The notes beneath the pieces were generated by a model, which did not search any database, was not told the DNA's origin, and worked only from the letters and a program-made list of their open reading frames with translations. This document shows positions 1 through 8,796 of a DNA stretch of 64,000 bases, piece by piece. This stretch comes from Geodermatophilus saharensis (lineage in GTDB: Bacteria > Actinomycetota > Actinomycetes > Mycobacteriales > Geodermatophilaceae). The stretch lies in assembly GCF_900188205.1 (NCBI RefSeq), contig NZ_FZOH01000004.1, forward strand, positions 248,001 to 312,000. Direction: 5' to 3'. Positions within the stretch are counted from its first letter, which is position 1; each line of letters starts with the position of its first letter. Position numbers and translations under genes: made by a program.

Positions 1-1
1 G

Positions 2-2791
2 CGCGCGGGACTCGGGCTGACTGAGCAAGAGCTTCTGGGCCGTATCGACGACAACCTGAAGTCAGAGGTCATCGAGGGCCTGTTCTCCGGCGCCGGCCGG
101 GACTTCGAGTCCCTGGGCCTGGGCTGGCTCACGCTCGCCTCGGATCAGGCTCGGCCCGACCTGGAGCCGGCGTCCATGCCCGCGATCGCCCGGTCGAGCC
201 TCCGGGTCCTCGGCGATCTGCGGCGCTTCTTCGGACTTCGGGATCCCCGAGACAAGGCCCACGCACGATTGACGGCCTACTGGGACGCGGTCGCGCGCAC
301 GCACGGTCTTGACCCCGCGGAGGTCGCCAGCGGCGTCCGCGCCTTCTGGTCCGACGCCGTCCGCGATTACCTCATCGACCCTGCTCGAGTCACGATGCGG
401 CAACCCGGGCAGGAGGCTTGGATCTGCGGGAACTGCCGTCGCCAGCACCTGCATCGAGGTTCCGGCATCTGTACCCGGTGCCGTCAGCTTCTGCCGGTTC
501 AGGGCTCACCGACCCGTCGCGGACAGGACTACTACTCCTGGAAGGCCACGGAGCATCGGGGGCGCTTCCGGCTGAACAGCGCCGAGTTGACCGGCCAGAC
601 GGACAAGGTGGACGCCCAATCTCGCCAGGCACGGTTCCAGGGCGTCTTCCTCGATGAGGGCGGACGGGAGAGCCGCCTGGCCGATGGCATCGACTTGCTC
701 TCGGTGACCACGACTCTCGAGGCGGGGGTCGACATCGGCGCCCTCGAGCTCGTCGTGCTGGGCAACATGCCGCCCACGCGGTTCAACTATCAGCAACGGG
801 TTGGCCGAGCGGGCCGCCGGACTTCACCGGTGGCTGTCGCACTGACGGTGTGCCGCGGGCGTAGTCATGACGAGTACTACTTCGCCAGGCCCCACTCGAT
901 CACCAACGAGCCGACGCCCAAGCCGTACCTGGCGCTCGATCGCACCGAGATCCTGCGGCGGGCGCTCCGGAGTGAAGTGCTGCGGATGGCATTCGCCGAA
1001 CTGGGCCCGCAGCTCATCAAGACAAAGATCTTGTCCGACCTCACCAACAACCCCCACGGTCAGTTCGGTTTGACCGCCGAGTGGCCAGCGGTCAGACACC
1101 TCGTGCAGAAGTGGATCGACGAGAGGCGCGCCCAGGTCGAGGCGGCAGCCCAGGCTCTGTGCACGTTTGCTCCGGCCGACGTCTCCGCACAGAACTGGGC
1201 GGAGTGGGTACGCGACGACCTGGTGGCAACCATCGACCATGCCTGCAATCCCGCTGGCGGCCACGTCGAGCTCAGCCAGCGGCTGGCCGAGGCTGGCGCG
1301 CTGCCGATGTTCGGTTTCCCCACCCACGTGCGCTATCTCCACCTCAACCCGCCACAGAACTCCCGGCCTTGGCCGCCGTCCGGCGTCATCGACCGCGACC
1401 TGGGCATGGCCGTCTCACAGTTCGCTCCGCTCAGTGAGGTCGTCCGCGACGGACAGGTCTACCCCGTTGTCGGAGTGGCCGCGTTCAAGCCGGTGGGGAA
1501 CAAGCCTGTTCCGGAGGCCGAGCCCCTGGGATCCACGCGGCACCTCGCTGTCTGCCGGTCGTGCGCGCACCTGGCCGAGACAGACAGCAGCGCCGTTGGG
1601 GAGATGGACCCGTGCCCGCGCTGCAGCGCAGCTCCTGGCACCTACCAGGGACTCCAGCTCCGCGAGCCTCTTGGCTTCAGGGCCGGCCGCCCGAAGGACT
1701 TCGACGGCAACTTCTCATGGTCCGCACGCGCCATGGCGGCCCGGGCAATGACGGACCTGTCCAAGCTGATGCGCACGGAGGAGGCGGGCGTGACCGCCTT
1801 CAGCGGGCCGGGCACGCGCTACGTCATCAACGACAACGGCGGCAATCTTCACCGCTTCCGCCCGTCTGGCCCGTCCCCTTGGGGCGGGTACGTGTCGGTG
1901 GAGGCCGTCGAGAAGGGGCTCCTGCCGTCGGCGTTCGCGACGGGGGACGCGATCTCGGTAGCCCTGGGCGCAGTACAGCCCACGGACTTCCTGTTCGTCG
2001 GCTCCCGCCGTCCAGTGATGAGCGATCTCGGCTTGCGCCTGGACCTCGACACCAGCGCGATGCAGCAGAGCGGTGCCCCGGAGAGCGCCAACGCCAGGAA
2101 GGCCGCCTGGTACTCCCTGGCGTTCCTCCTAAGGACGGCCGCAGCGACGTACCTGGACGTCCAGACGCTCGAGCTCAGTGCCGGCATCTACAACGGCCTG
2201 GTGGACGACTCCCCGACCATGATGGCGTTCCTCGCGGACACCCTCGAGAACGGCGCCGGCTTCAGCACACATCTCGGCTCGCCAGACGTCTTCGACAAGC
2301 TCATGGACGGTCAGGTGCGCGAGTACCTCACCAGTCTTGAGGAACCCGCTCATGCGACGGAGTGCTCGGCTTCCTGCTACCGCTGCTTGCGGGACTACTC
2401 CAACATGGCCTATCACGCATTGTTGGACTGGCGTCTGGCACGAGACCTGCTCTCCGTCCTCCAGACCGGCCAACTCCCCATTGATCCCCATCGGGAGCGA
2501 CGGGCCATCACCAGTTGGGCTGAGGCGTACGGTGCTGAGCTGATCGACGAGCTGCCGTGCGCGGCGGCCGTCCTAGACAGTCAGCTCTACGGACGGGCCA
2601 TCGTTGTCGCCAAGCACCCGCTGGAGGCAAGCGAGACCACCTTGATCGCACCCCGTCTCGCTAGCGCGCTCGCTGCCGCGGAGGCCATGGAGCCGCCCGC
2701 GGACGCAATCGTCTTCGCCGACACTTTCACGCTGGACCGCGACCCGGGGGGCGTCATCAAGTCCATCCGCACGGCCACCGGTGGCCGATGA
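2..2791 (+). CDS. DUF1998 (MZB)-domain superfamily-2 helicase, 5'-truncated by window edge
   Basis: The frame is open from the first bases of the window, so the N-terminal part with the Walker A/DEAD motifs lies outside; about 929 codons are visible. The piece carries a zinc-finger-like CxxC-x10-CxxC motif (about nt 425-480), helicase motif V (VTTTLEAGVDIG) and motif VI (QQRVGRAGRR) at about nt 707-830, and near the C-terminus the cysteine cluster ECSASCYRCLRDYSN (about nt 2360-2405) typical of DUF1998/MZB domains of MrfA- and DISARM-type helicases. By family it is an ATP-driven DNA translocase. Its stop overlaps the next start (ATGA), so it is probably translated together with the nuclease gene, and with the NaeI gene behind it forms one operon. 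Role in restriction is inferred from context; it could also be a repair helicase. The last ~110 residues after the MZB domain are unassigned. Confidence 0.85.
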   Translation, partial: RAGLGLTEQELLGRIDDNLKSEVIEGLFSGAGRDFESLGLGWLTLASDQARPDLEPASMPAIARSSLRVLGDLRRFFGLRDPRDKAHARLTAYWDAVARTHGLDPAEVASGVRAFWSDAVRDYLIDPARVTMRQPGQEAWICGNCRRQHLHRGSGICTRCRQLLPVQGSPTRRGQDYYSWKATEHRGRFRLNSAELTGQTDKVDAQSRQARFQGVFLDEGGRESRLADGIDLLSVTTTLEAGVDIGALELVVLGNMPPTRFNYQQRVGRAGRRTSPVAVALTVCRGRSHDEYYFARPHSITNEPTPKPYLALDRTEILRRALRSEVLRMAFAELGPQLIKTKILSDLTNNPHGQFGLTAEWPAVRHLVQKWIDERRAQVEAAAQALCTFAPADVSAQNWAEWVRDDLVATIDHACNPAGGHVELSQRLAEAGALPMFGFPTHVRYLHLNPPQNSRPWPPSGVIDRDLGMAVSQFAPLSEVVRDGQVYPVVGVAAFKPVGNKPVPEAEPLGSTRHLAVCRSCAHLAETDSSAVGEMDPCPRCSAAPGTYQGLQLREPLGFRAGRPKDFDGNFSWSARAMAARAMTDLSKLMRTEEAGVTAFSGPGTRYVINDNGGNLHRFRPSGPSPWGGYVSVEAVEKGLLPSAFATGDAISVALGAVQPTDFLFVGSRRPVMSDLGLRLDLDTSAMQQSGAPESANARKAAWYSLAFLLRTAAATYLDVQTLELSAGIYNGLVDDSPTMMAFLADTLENGAGFSTHLGSPDVFDKLMDGQVREYLTSLEEPAHATECSASCYRCLRDYSNMAYHALLDWRLARDLLSVLQTGQLPIDPHRERRAITSWAEAYGAELIDELPCAAAVLDSQLYGRAIVVAKHPLEASETTLIAPRLASALAAAEAMEPPADAIVFADTFTLDRDPGGVIKSIRTATGGR

Positions 2792-3807
2792 AGGCAGGCG
2801 TCCGGCAATCAGGCGTCCCGTGGCTCTCCCCCACGTCTGCAGCGCGTCTTCTGACGTGCCCCGCGTCGGTGGTCGGGCTGGTGACAGGGCCTCCCCCACG
2901 AAGCCCCGCACCGTCGACGGGCACGTCCGCTGGCGCCCTGGCGCACGCGGCTCTGCAGCGTTGGGTCATGGCCGACGACTGGAGGTACGGCGACCGCGAC
3001 GGTGCGCTGGTCGACCACTTTCACGCTGTGGCCGAGGCTCGCAAGGTCGCTGTTGCCGCAGTCATGAACGGGCGCGTTACGGAGGCGCGACTAGAGCAGA
3101 GGGCGAGTTCACTCGGCGAGCTCATGCGGCAGGCGGGCGCCGACGCGACGGCAGAGGCGGAGGTCACCCTGCACGACAGCGAGCGCCGACTGTGGGGAAC
3201 GCTTGATCTCCTCATCACCTCAGACCGTGGTGTCTGGCTCATCGACTTGAAGTCCGGGATGGATGCTGCGCAGTCGTTGCTTCCGGCGGTCATCCTGAGC
3301 CAGCTTTCGATCTACAGCCACCTCGTCGCGGCAGTTCGCGGGAGGGCGCCAACCTGGGTGGGGGTCTTCAGTCTGCGTCAGGGCGCTAAGCAAGTGCCTG
3401 TGTCCCCGTCAGACCTGGGGTTGCTCGGCCTGCTGGACGAAAGGCGCTCCGCCTGGATGGCACACGACCGCCCCGCGTTGCCGGCGCCAGAGGTCTGCAG
3501 ATACTGCACCCGACGACCCGGATGCGACCCACACTGGATCGCTCTCCGGGCATGGGGAGGCGCGGACGGTGTCGAAGGCCAGCTGCTGCGCGCCCAAACC
3601 GCGGAGAACGGACGCACTGCCCTCCTGGTGCAGAACGCGACTGGCTCGGCATGGGTGTCCAATATGCGCGGTGAGGGTTTCCAGGAACTCGTCGGCCACC
3701 ACGTACGGGTCATGCGGATTCGTCGGCGTACGCCCGCCGGCCAGTCCAGCGACGCAGCGCAGTGGCAGGCAACCGATTCGTCCGCAATAGCTTCCGTTGG
3801 AGACTGA
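2788..3807 (+). CDS. PD-(D/E)XK (RecB/Cas4-like) nuclease with cysteine cluster
   Basis: A 339-residue protein. The middle shows the RecB-type nuclease signature in order: GTLD (about residue 140), LIDLKSG (D-x-K, about 151-157) and Q-x-S-x-Y shortly after. Near the C-terminus CRYCTRRPGC, together with an N-terminal cysteine (RLLTCP), has the layout of the 4Fe-4S-binding cysteines of Cas4/AddB-type nucleases. A further domain of ~70 residues follows. The ATG overlaps the helicase stop as ATGA, and the NaeI start is 2 nt behind the stop, so the product probably works with the helicase as an unwinding/degradation unit. Fe-S binding and partnership are inferences; the nuclease fold call is solid from the motifs. 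Confidence 0.82.
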   Translation: MKAGVRQSGVPWLSPTSAARLLTCPASVVGLVTGPPPRSPAPSTGTSAGALAHAALQRWVMADDWRYGDRDGALVDHFHAVAEARKVAVAAVMNGRVTEARLEQRASSLGELMRQAGADATAEAEVTLHDSERRLWGTLDLLITSDRGVWLIDLKSGMDAAQSLLPAVILSQLSIYSHLVAAVRGRAPTWVGVFSLRQGAKQVPVSPSDLGLLGLLDERRSAWMAHDRPALPAPEVCRYCTRRPGCDPHWIALRAWGGADGVEGQLLRAQTAENGRTALLVQNATGSAWVSNMRGEGFQELVGHHVRVMRIRRRTPAGQSSDAAQWQATDSSAIASVGD

Positions 3808-3809
3808 CG

Positions 3810-4826
3810 ATGCAGGACAGCATCTGGCCCCGCGACCAGCTGGGCATCGAATACGAGCCCATGGCGGAGCACGGGTCGGGCGACGCCGGTTTGAGCCTCG
3901 TCCGCCGCGAGCTTGAAGAGCTCGACCCCGACGGCGATCGCTTCGCTGCCGTCCTCCGTGACACCCTGGACCAGCTCCTGGATGGCCGGCGACGAGGACG
4001 CTTTGACTACCGCGACCTCTACAAGACCGAGAAGACGTACATGGGGACCCTGGTGGAGATCAATCTCCAGCGGGCGTTCGACTTCGAGGACGGCGACGTC
4101 ACCGACTACTCAATCGTCGACGTCGACGTCGACTGCAAGTTCTCGCAGCGGATCGGCGGCTGGGAGCTGGGGCCGGAGATGCTCGACCAGCTGTGCCTCG
4201 TCGTCTGGTGCTCGGACCGTGAAAGCTCGTGGCGGGCCGGCCTCGTCCGGGCGTCCGCAGACGTGCTGCGCGAGACGACCAACCGGGATGCCAAAAGGCG
4301 GCTCAACGACCTCGGCATGAGCCGCATCCAGTGGCTTTGGCCGGACCACGGTCGCCTGGCGGAGAACCTCCTGTTGCACCTCAACCCCGAGGTCCGCGAC
4401 CGGATCATGTCCGCGACCGGGCGAACTCGGCGCGCGAACCCAGTACAGGCACGCGTCAATCAGCTCTTCCGTGAGGTGCAGGGCCGGATCATCCGCCGTT
4501 CGGTCTTGGAGACCGTCGCACACGGAGCCGACGATCCGCTCAAGCGGGCACGCGGGAACGGAGGCGCCCGCGACAAGCTCCGGCCCGAGGGCATCCTCGT
4601 GCTGGGGCACCAAGACAACGATCCGGTGGTGGCAGAAGCCCTCGGCCTTCCCAGGCCGCGGAAGGGAGAGTTCGTCGCGGCTCGCGTAGTTGAGATAGAC
4701 GGTCCGACTTCGTCTAGACCTGCAGCGGAGATTTCGGGCCGCTACTACGCCATCGCCCTGCCTGGCGACGAGGCACAAGAAGGCCCCGAGGTGTCGCGGC
4801 AGCCGCCCACCCCCGCCATTTCCTGA
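3810..4826 (+). CDS. NaeI-family type II restriction endonuclease
   Basis: A 338-residue protein starting at the ATG 2 nt after the preceding stop, with GGAG at nt 3799-3802; an in-frame ATG at 3762 would overlap the nuclease gene by 46 nt and has no clear ribosome site. The catalytic series of NaeI (Glu70, Asp86, Asp95, Lys97) is matched at Glu83 (GTLVEINLQR), Asp99 (VTDYS), Asp108 and Lys110 (DVDCKFS) with identical spacing of 16, 9 and 2. NaeI is a type IIE enzyme that binds two GCCGGC sites and cuts GCC^GGC; the C-terminal half here corresponds to its second DNA-binding (CAP-like) domain. It is the third gene of the helicase-nuclease operon and is convergent with the NgoMIV-family gene. 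No methyltransferase is in the window. Exact recognition of GCCGGC is inferred from the family. Confidence 0.93.
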   Translation: MQDSIWPRDQLGIEYEPMAEHGSGDAGLSLVRRELEELDPDGDRFAAVLRDTLDQLLDGRRRGRFDYRDLYKTEKTYMGTLVEINLQRAFDFEDGDVTDYSIVDVDVDCKFSQRIGGWELGPEMLDQLCLVVWCSDRESSWRAGLVRASADVLRETTNRDAKRRLNDLGMSRIQWLWPDHGRLAENLLLHLNPEVRDRIMSATGRTRRANPVQARVNQLFREVQGRIIRRSVLETVAHGADDPLKRARGNGGARDKLRPEGILVLGHQDNDPVVAEALGLPRPRKGEFVAARVVEIDGPTSSRPAAEISGRYYAIALPGDEAQEGPEVSRQPPTPAIS

Positions 4827-4846
4827 GTCCCCACGAAGCAGCGAGG

Positions 4847-5584
4847 CTAGGAGTGGAGCAACGTATCCACGAGGCTCTCGTAGGGAAGCAGACGCCCTTG
4901 AAGGGTCAACTCCTGCCAGATATCACGTTCGAGATTTCCGGAGGGGAGGGCCATCGCTTCCTTGTGGAGCTCCCAGAAGGCGATGTGGTATGTCGCATCC
5001 ACTTCTCCCGTACCGCGAGCGATGGCCGCAAGACGGCTGGGCAAGGGCTCCGCGGTGACACAAATCAAGTGAGGGGTCCGCGCGCGACGATTATGGACCA
5101 TCTTTAGGAACTCATGGCGCGTGTTCTGCACCCGGTCGGACCGAATAGACCACTTACAGGAGACAGCGGCATGAAGCATGTCACGCGCCGCGTGCGGTAA
5201 AGGGCTCGCGACAGACACTGCAACATCAAGTTTGATGAGGTAATCCATGCCCAGCGCTGTTCGCAAGACTGGATAGCGATCGACGGCCTTCTGAGCTTCC
5301 GCCAAGTGGGCAAATTGATTGAAGTCGCTGATGACCACATTTCGACGGACCCGCCACTCGCTTGACTCATGCCCCTCTTGGAGTTCGGCGCAAAGATCCG
5401 CCCATACCGCCGCCTCGAGGTTACTCCCGAGAGTTTGCCCCTTCTCATGACTGACGCGGGTCACCTCGAGGGAATCGTTCACGCCGGCAGCTAGCTCGAC
5501 ACTAGTCTGGTTATCCTTGTCGGAGACATTGGGATACCCATTAGGACGCCAACCATAGAGTCGCTGCGCAAACGGAGCTGCCAC
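4847..5584 (-). CDS. NgoMIV-family type II restriction endonuclease
   Basis: A 245-residue protein from a GTG start; a stop lies only three codons upstream, so this is the first possible start. NgoMIV itself is about 40 residues longer. The hallmark SCKWSIRSDRVQN segment contains the Ser-Cys-Lys active-site motif (Lys144) followed 14 residues later by Glu158, the same spacing as Lys187/Glu201 of NgoMIV; Glu57 (NLEAAV) and Asp114 or Asp120 fit the other metal ligands. The following stretch VTAEPLPSRLAAIARGTGE is also characteristic. NgoMIV is a tetrameric type IIF enzyme cutting G^CCGGC, the same sequence as NaeI. The gene converges on the NaeI gene with a 20-bp gap. Its codons are less GC-rich than those of the neighbouring chromosome, which suggests recent transfer. 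Confidence 0.9.
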   Translation of the reverse strand: MAAPFAQRLYGWRPNGYPNVSDKDNQTSVELAAGVNDSLEVTRVSHEKGQTLGSNLEAAVWADLCAELQEGHESSEWRVRRNVVISDFNQFAHLAEAQKAVDRYPVLRTALGMDYLIKLDVAVSVASPLPHAARDMLHAAVSCKWSIRSDRVQNTRHEFLKMVHNRRARTPHLICVTAEPLPSRLAAIARGTGEVDATYHIAFWELHKEAMALPSGNLERDIWQELTLQGRLLPYESLVDTLLHS

Positions 5585-5720
5585 GGCTGGAGTTTAGCGG
5601 TTGACCTTACGCCGACCTTCCTGTGGCAACAGAGATGCACTCTTTGGAGGGAGAAGCTAGTCATCGTACCCACTGCGGCACCGGGTCTCGGCTTGCTAGT
5701 GTCACCACATGGTCTAAGCC

Positions 5721-7215
5721 TTGCCGCAGCGCTGCACCGAATGTGGCCACATCTACATCCCAGGAGAGCACGACGGCACCAGCCTGATTGATCTTGCAAA
5801 CTGGGAGTGCCCCGGCAACGGCGCCTTTTGCGGTGCCACCGCCGACAAGTATGAGTTGATCGAGCCCGGAAGCCCCCTCGAGGATGTGGACGAGGTCGAG
5901 GAGCGAGCGTCGTTTACGACGAGTGCAGCACACACGCGCAAGCTGACGGCAGAACGAGCAGATAAGGCCGTCACGGACTTGGCGCGGATGGTAGACGATG
6001 GAGATCTCGTCTTGAGGCCGGACTGGCAGGGATACTACGCCTGGTCCAACAAGCAAGCTTCCCAGCTCATCGAGTCACTTCTTCTGCAGTTGCCGATTCC
6101 GCTGATCTATCTCGCGGAGGAGGAAGACGGGTCATTCTCTGTCGTGGACGGCCAGCAACGTTTAACGGCGCTATATGAGTTTGTGCGTAACAAGCGGATC
6201 GACCCGCTCAAATCGGCACCTGTCACACTGTCCGGCCTCGACGTCTTCGACGAGCTCAATGGAAGGCTCTTCTCGGAGCTAGACCCGGCACAACAGAAGT
6301 TTCTCAAGAATCGCGAACTCCAGATCATTCGCATCAAGAGCGAGTCCGACCCCGACGTGAAGCTTGAGGTCTTCCGCCGGCTCAACACGGGGTCCGTGAA
6401 GCTGAATGCACAAGAGCTGCGAAATGCTGCGTTCCGAGGACCCTATAACGACGAACTCAAGAAGTGGGCGAGGAATCCCACCTTCCTCAAGATGCTCCGC
6501 GCGGACGCCAAGCCAGACATCCGCATGCTGGATGTGGAAATGATGCTGCGCGGAAGTTCTTGGATCAACCGCCGATGGCAGACGCTGACCAGCAAGAATA
6601 TTGGCCACTTCCTTGATGAGGAAATGGTGATTGGTCGTACGTACTCCGCCAAGAAGTTGAGTACGCTGGAGGCAGAAGCTCAAGAACGCCATCGACCTAA
6701 GCTGGCAAACTTTCGGCCCGCATGCGTTTCGTCGGTATATTACCGGCGCGAACGAAGAACCGGATGGTCAGTGGGAGTTGCGCCAGGTGAACAAGGCCCT
6801 CGATGACGTGGTGATGTATGGCTTTTCGTTGCGATCCAAGGCTCAGTATTGGCCTCATCTTGAAGCGATCCGGGAGTCTCTCATCGATCTGATGTCGAGT
6901 GACGCCAAGTTTGTTGACGCGATCACAGCAAGCACAACTGACCCGAAGCGTGTAAATTATCGCTTCACGACATGGCTAGCACGCCTCGAGGACGTAGTCG
7001 GCGACGACCCGCAGGCGCGCAACTTCAGCCAGGAACTCAAGGAGGAGCTATGGAACAAGTCTCCTAAGTGCAAACTCTGCAGTCAGGTCATCCGTTCCAT
7101 CGATGACGCGCACGTGCACCACATTGAGCACTACTGGCGAGGAGGCAAAACGATCCCTGCCAACGCGGCTCTAGCGCACCGCTACTGCACCCTTCATGAG
7201 GGAGGGGGAAAATGA
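5721..7215 (+). pseudogene. DUF262-HNH nuclease (GmrSD-like), interrupted by a +1 frameshift
   Basis: From a TTG start the protein has an N-terminal zinc-ribbon-like CTECGH...C...C segment, then the DUF262 core with SVVDGQQRLTALYEF (about residues 140-155). The frame closes at 6806 with nonsense sequence, while the +1 frame continues without loss of similarity (KNAIDLSWQTFGPHAFRR, then VNKALDDVVMYGF) and ends in an HNH module CKLC...HVHHIEHYWRGG...N-x-AL-x-H...C at 7069-7190. The break lies at 6672-6681; removing A6674 would read EAKLKNAIDLSW continuously. DUF262-HNH proteins are predicted modification-dependent or toxin-like nucleases found in defence islands. It may be a true pseudogene, phase-variable, or a sequencing error. 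GC content is visibly lower than in the chromosome to the right. Confidence 0.85.
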
Positions 7216-7665
7216 TCCGTCGGGACTATGTTCCCCATCTTGGCGTGACGGCAGTTTGCATTCTCGCCGCGTCGGACGCGCGATGAGCTTGAAACCGACC
7301 ATCGTGACGCCTTGTCGCGGCGGCCGACTTGCCCGCGGCCTCCATCTGCACTGCGGCAACGACTGGTCCGCTGCTGGAGTTTCGTGAGGTACTCGGCGTC
7401 TGCTGTAGCGCGTTGGCAGCGTTAAGCACTGAGGGGATGTTCACCGTCAGCAGCAGCCAGGCGTGTCGGCGCACCACCGATTCTCGAGTGTTTCTTGCGG
7501 ACGGGGCAAGCGAGCCGCTTGCGAGAAAGTCTGGAGACCGTGCAATACTACCTCAGTAGAGAGCAGGCGACCGCTAGGGCGCTCCGTGAGCTAGAAGCCC
7601 ACTGGCATGTGCAACGGCTGAGAAGACGAGCACTTCAAGTCCAGCGTTGGTGACGCTAGACGGTT
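7216..7665. other. Non-coding gap at the right edge of the defence island
   Basis: About 450 nt without a convincing gene. The short open frames here have no ribosome site, no recognisable motif and no consistent codon bias. The base composition is lower in GC than the DNA to the right, and the gap ends at the 3' end of the decayed GGDEF gene, so it probably marks the junction between acquired and native DNA. No tRNA, integrase or obvious attachment repeat was seen. Confidence 0.5.
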
Positions 7666-8699
7666 TTAGGCGTCCACCTTGTGAAGCACGCCGCGGCCGC
7701 GCTCCTTGGCGCCGTACATCGCCCGGTCCGCCAGCGGGAGTACCTCGTCCAGCGTCGTCCCGGGCGCAGCCATCGAGGGCCCGACGGCGGCTGACACCCG
7801 CACTGTCCGCCGTCCCACCTCCACCTCGTCCATCGGGCACGGCGGCCAGCCCGTGCCCGATGGCCTCCGCGGCGGCGACGGACACCCCCGGCAGCACCGC
7901 CACGAGATCGTCCCCGCCCGGACGACCGACCACGGCTCCCGGCAGCTTCTTCTCCACGTGCCGGGCGCAGCCGGTCGGCGAGCCGGACGAGCAGCTGGTC
8001 CCCCACCGCGTGGCCGCCGCGGTCGTTGACCTCCTTGAACCGGTCGACGTCCACGAACAGCACCGCTCCCCCGACGGCCAGCGCCGCGCGGCCGGTGTCG
8101 AGCAGGTGGCTGCGGTTGGCCAGCCGGGTCAGCGGGTCCTGCCGCGCCGAGCGCAGCAGCGCCTGGTGCCAGCCGTCGGCCTTGGTCGCCACCGCGGTCA
8201 GCCGGTCCACCGTCTCCTGCAGCCGCCGCGGCTGTTCCAGATCGGCCTCGGCAGCCAGCTCGGCCGTCGAGGAGGTCAGCACCTCGAGCACCGACTCCAG
8301 CGGCAACCCCGCCGCCACGACCTCCAGCGTCCGACCCTGCGCCGCCAGCAGCCCGGCGTCCCAGCAGTGCCCGGCCACCCGGCGCCGCAGCGACAGCACG
8401 CTGCGCACCAGCCGCACCTGGTTCTCCAGCAGCGCCTGTTCCGCGGGCGAGAACGCCCGCGGCTCGTCGTCGAAGACGCCGAGCGAGCCGAGGACGAAGC
8501 CGTCCTCGTCGATCAGCGGCACCCCGAGGTAGGAGCGGATGGCGCCGGCCGCCACGGCCGGGTTGTCGCGTTATACGGGGTGGTCGAGCGCGTCGGTCAC
8601 CTGCAGCGGCGCCCGCAGCGCCACCACGTACGCGCAGAACGACAGCTCGTCGGGCACGTGCAGGTAGGACGGGCGTCGGACGGCGGCGCTCACACGCAA
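7666..8699 (-). pseudogene. Decayed GAF-GGDEF diguanylate cyclase
   Basis: This is a close relative of the intact gene at 19612-20874 but carries many lesions. The ATG has become TTG (8697-8699); about 55 residues of the N-terminal GAF domain are missing between RVSAA and the conserved HVPDE[13 protein letters not shown]; an in-frame TAA stands at 8571-8573 directly after the DHPV motif, where the intact copy has TTC; and the reading frame shifts at least twice between about 7980 and 7800, so the C-terminus ([14 protein letters not shown]) is in a different frame from the GAF part. The active-site GGDEF reads GGDDL. The product cannot be a working c-di-GMP synthase. It sits at the edge of the defence island, so loss may be connected with island insertion. 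Confidence 0.88.
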
Positions 8700-8796
8700 G
8701 ACGTGAGCTGCGGGTCTTCCCTGTGGAATCCAAGCCGTCATGGCAGTGCCCAGTGAATGCCTTGACGGCGCCCACCGACGGCGGGACCGTCCGGCC

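Noticed and set aside
2788-3807. Cas4 of a CRISPR system
   Set aside because: Although the nuclease has a Cas4-like cysteine layout, it is larger, has an additional C-terminal domain, and sits in an operon with a helicase and NaeI with no other cas genes.
2-3807. Complete DISARM system
   Set aside because: The helicase resembles DISARM-type DUF1998 proteins, but DrmB/DrmC (PLD nuclease) and the DISARM methyltransferases are not visible, and the following genes are of other families.
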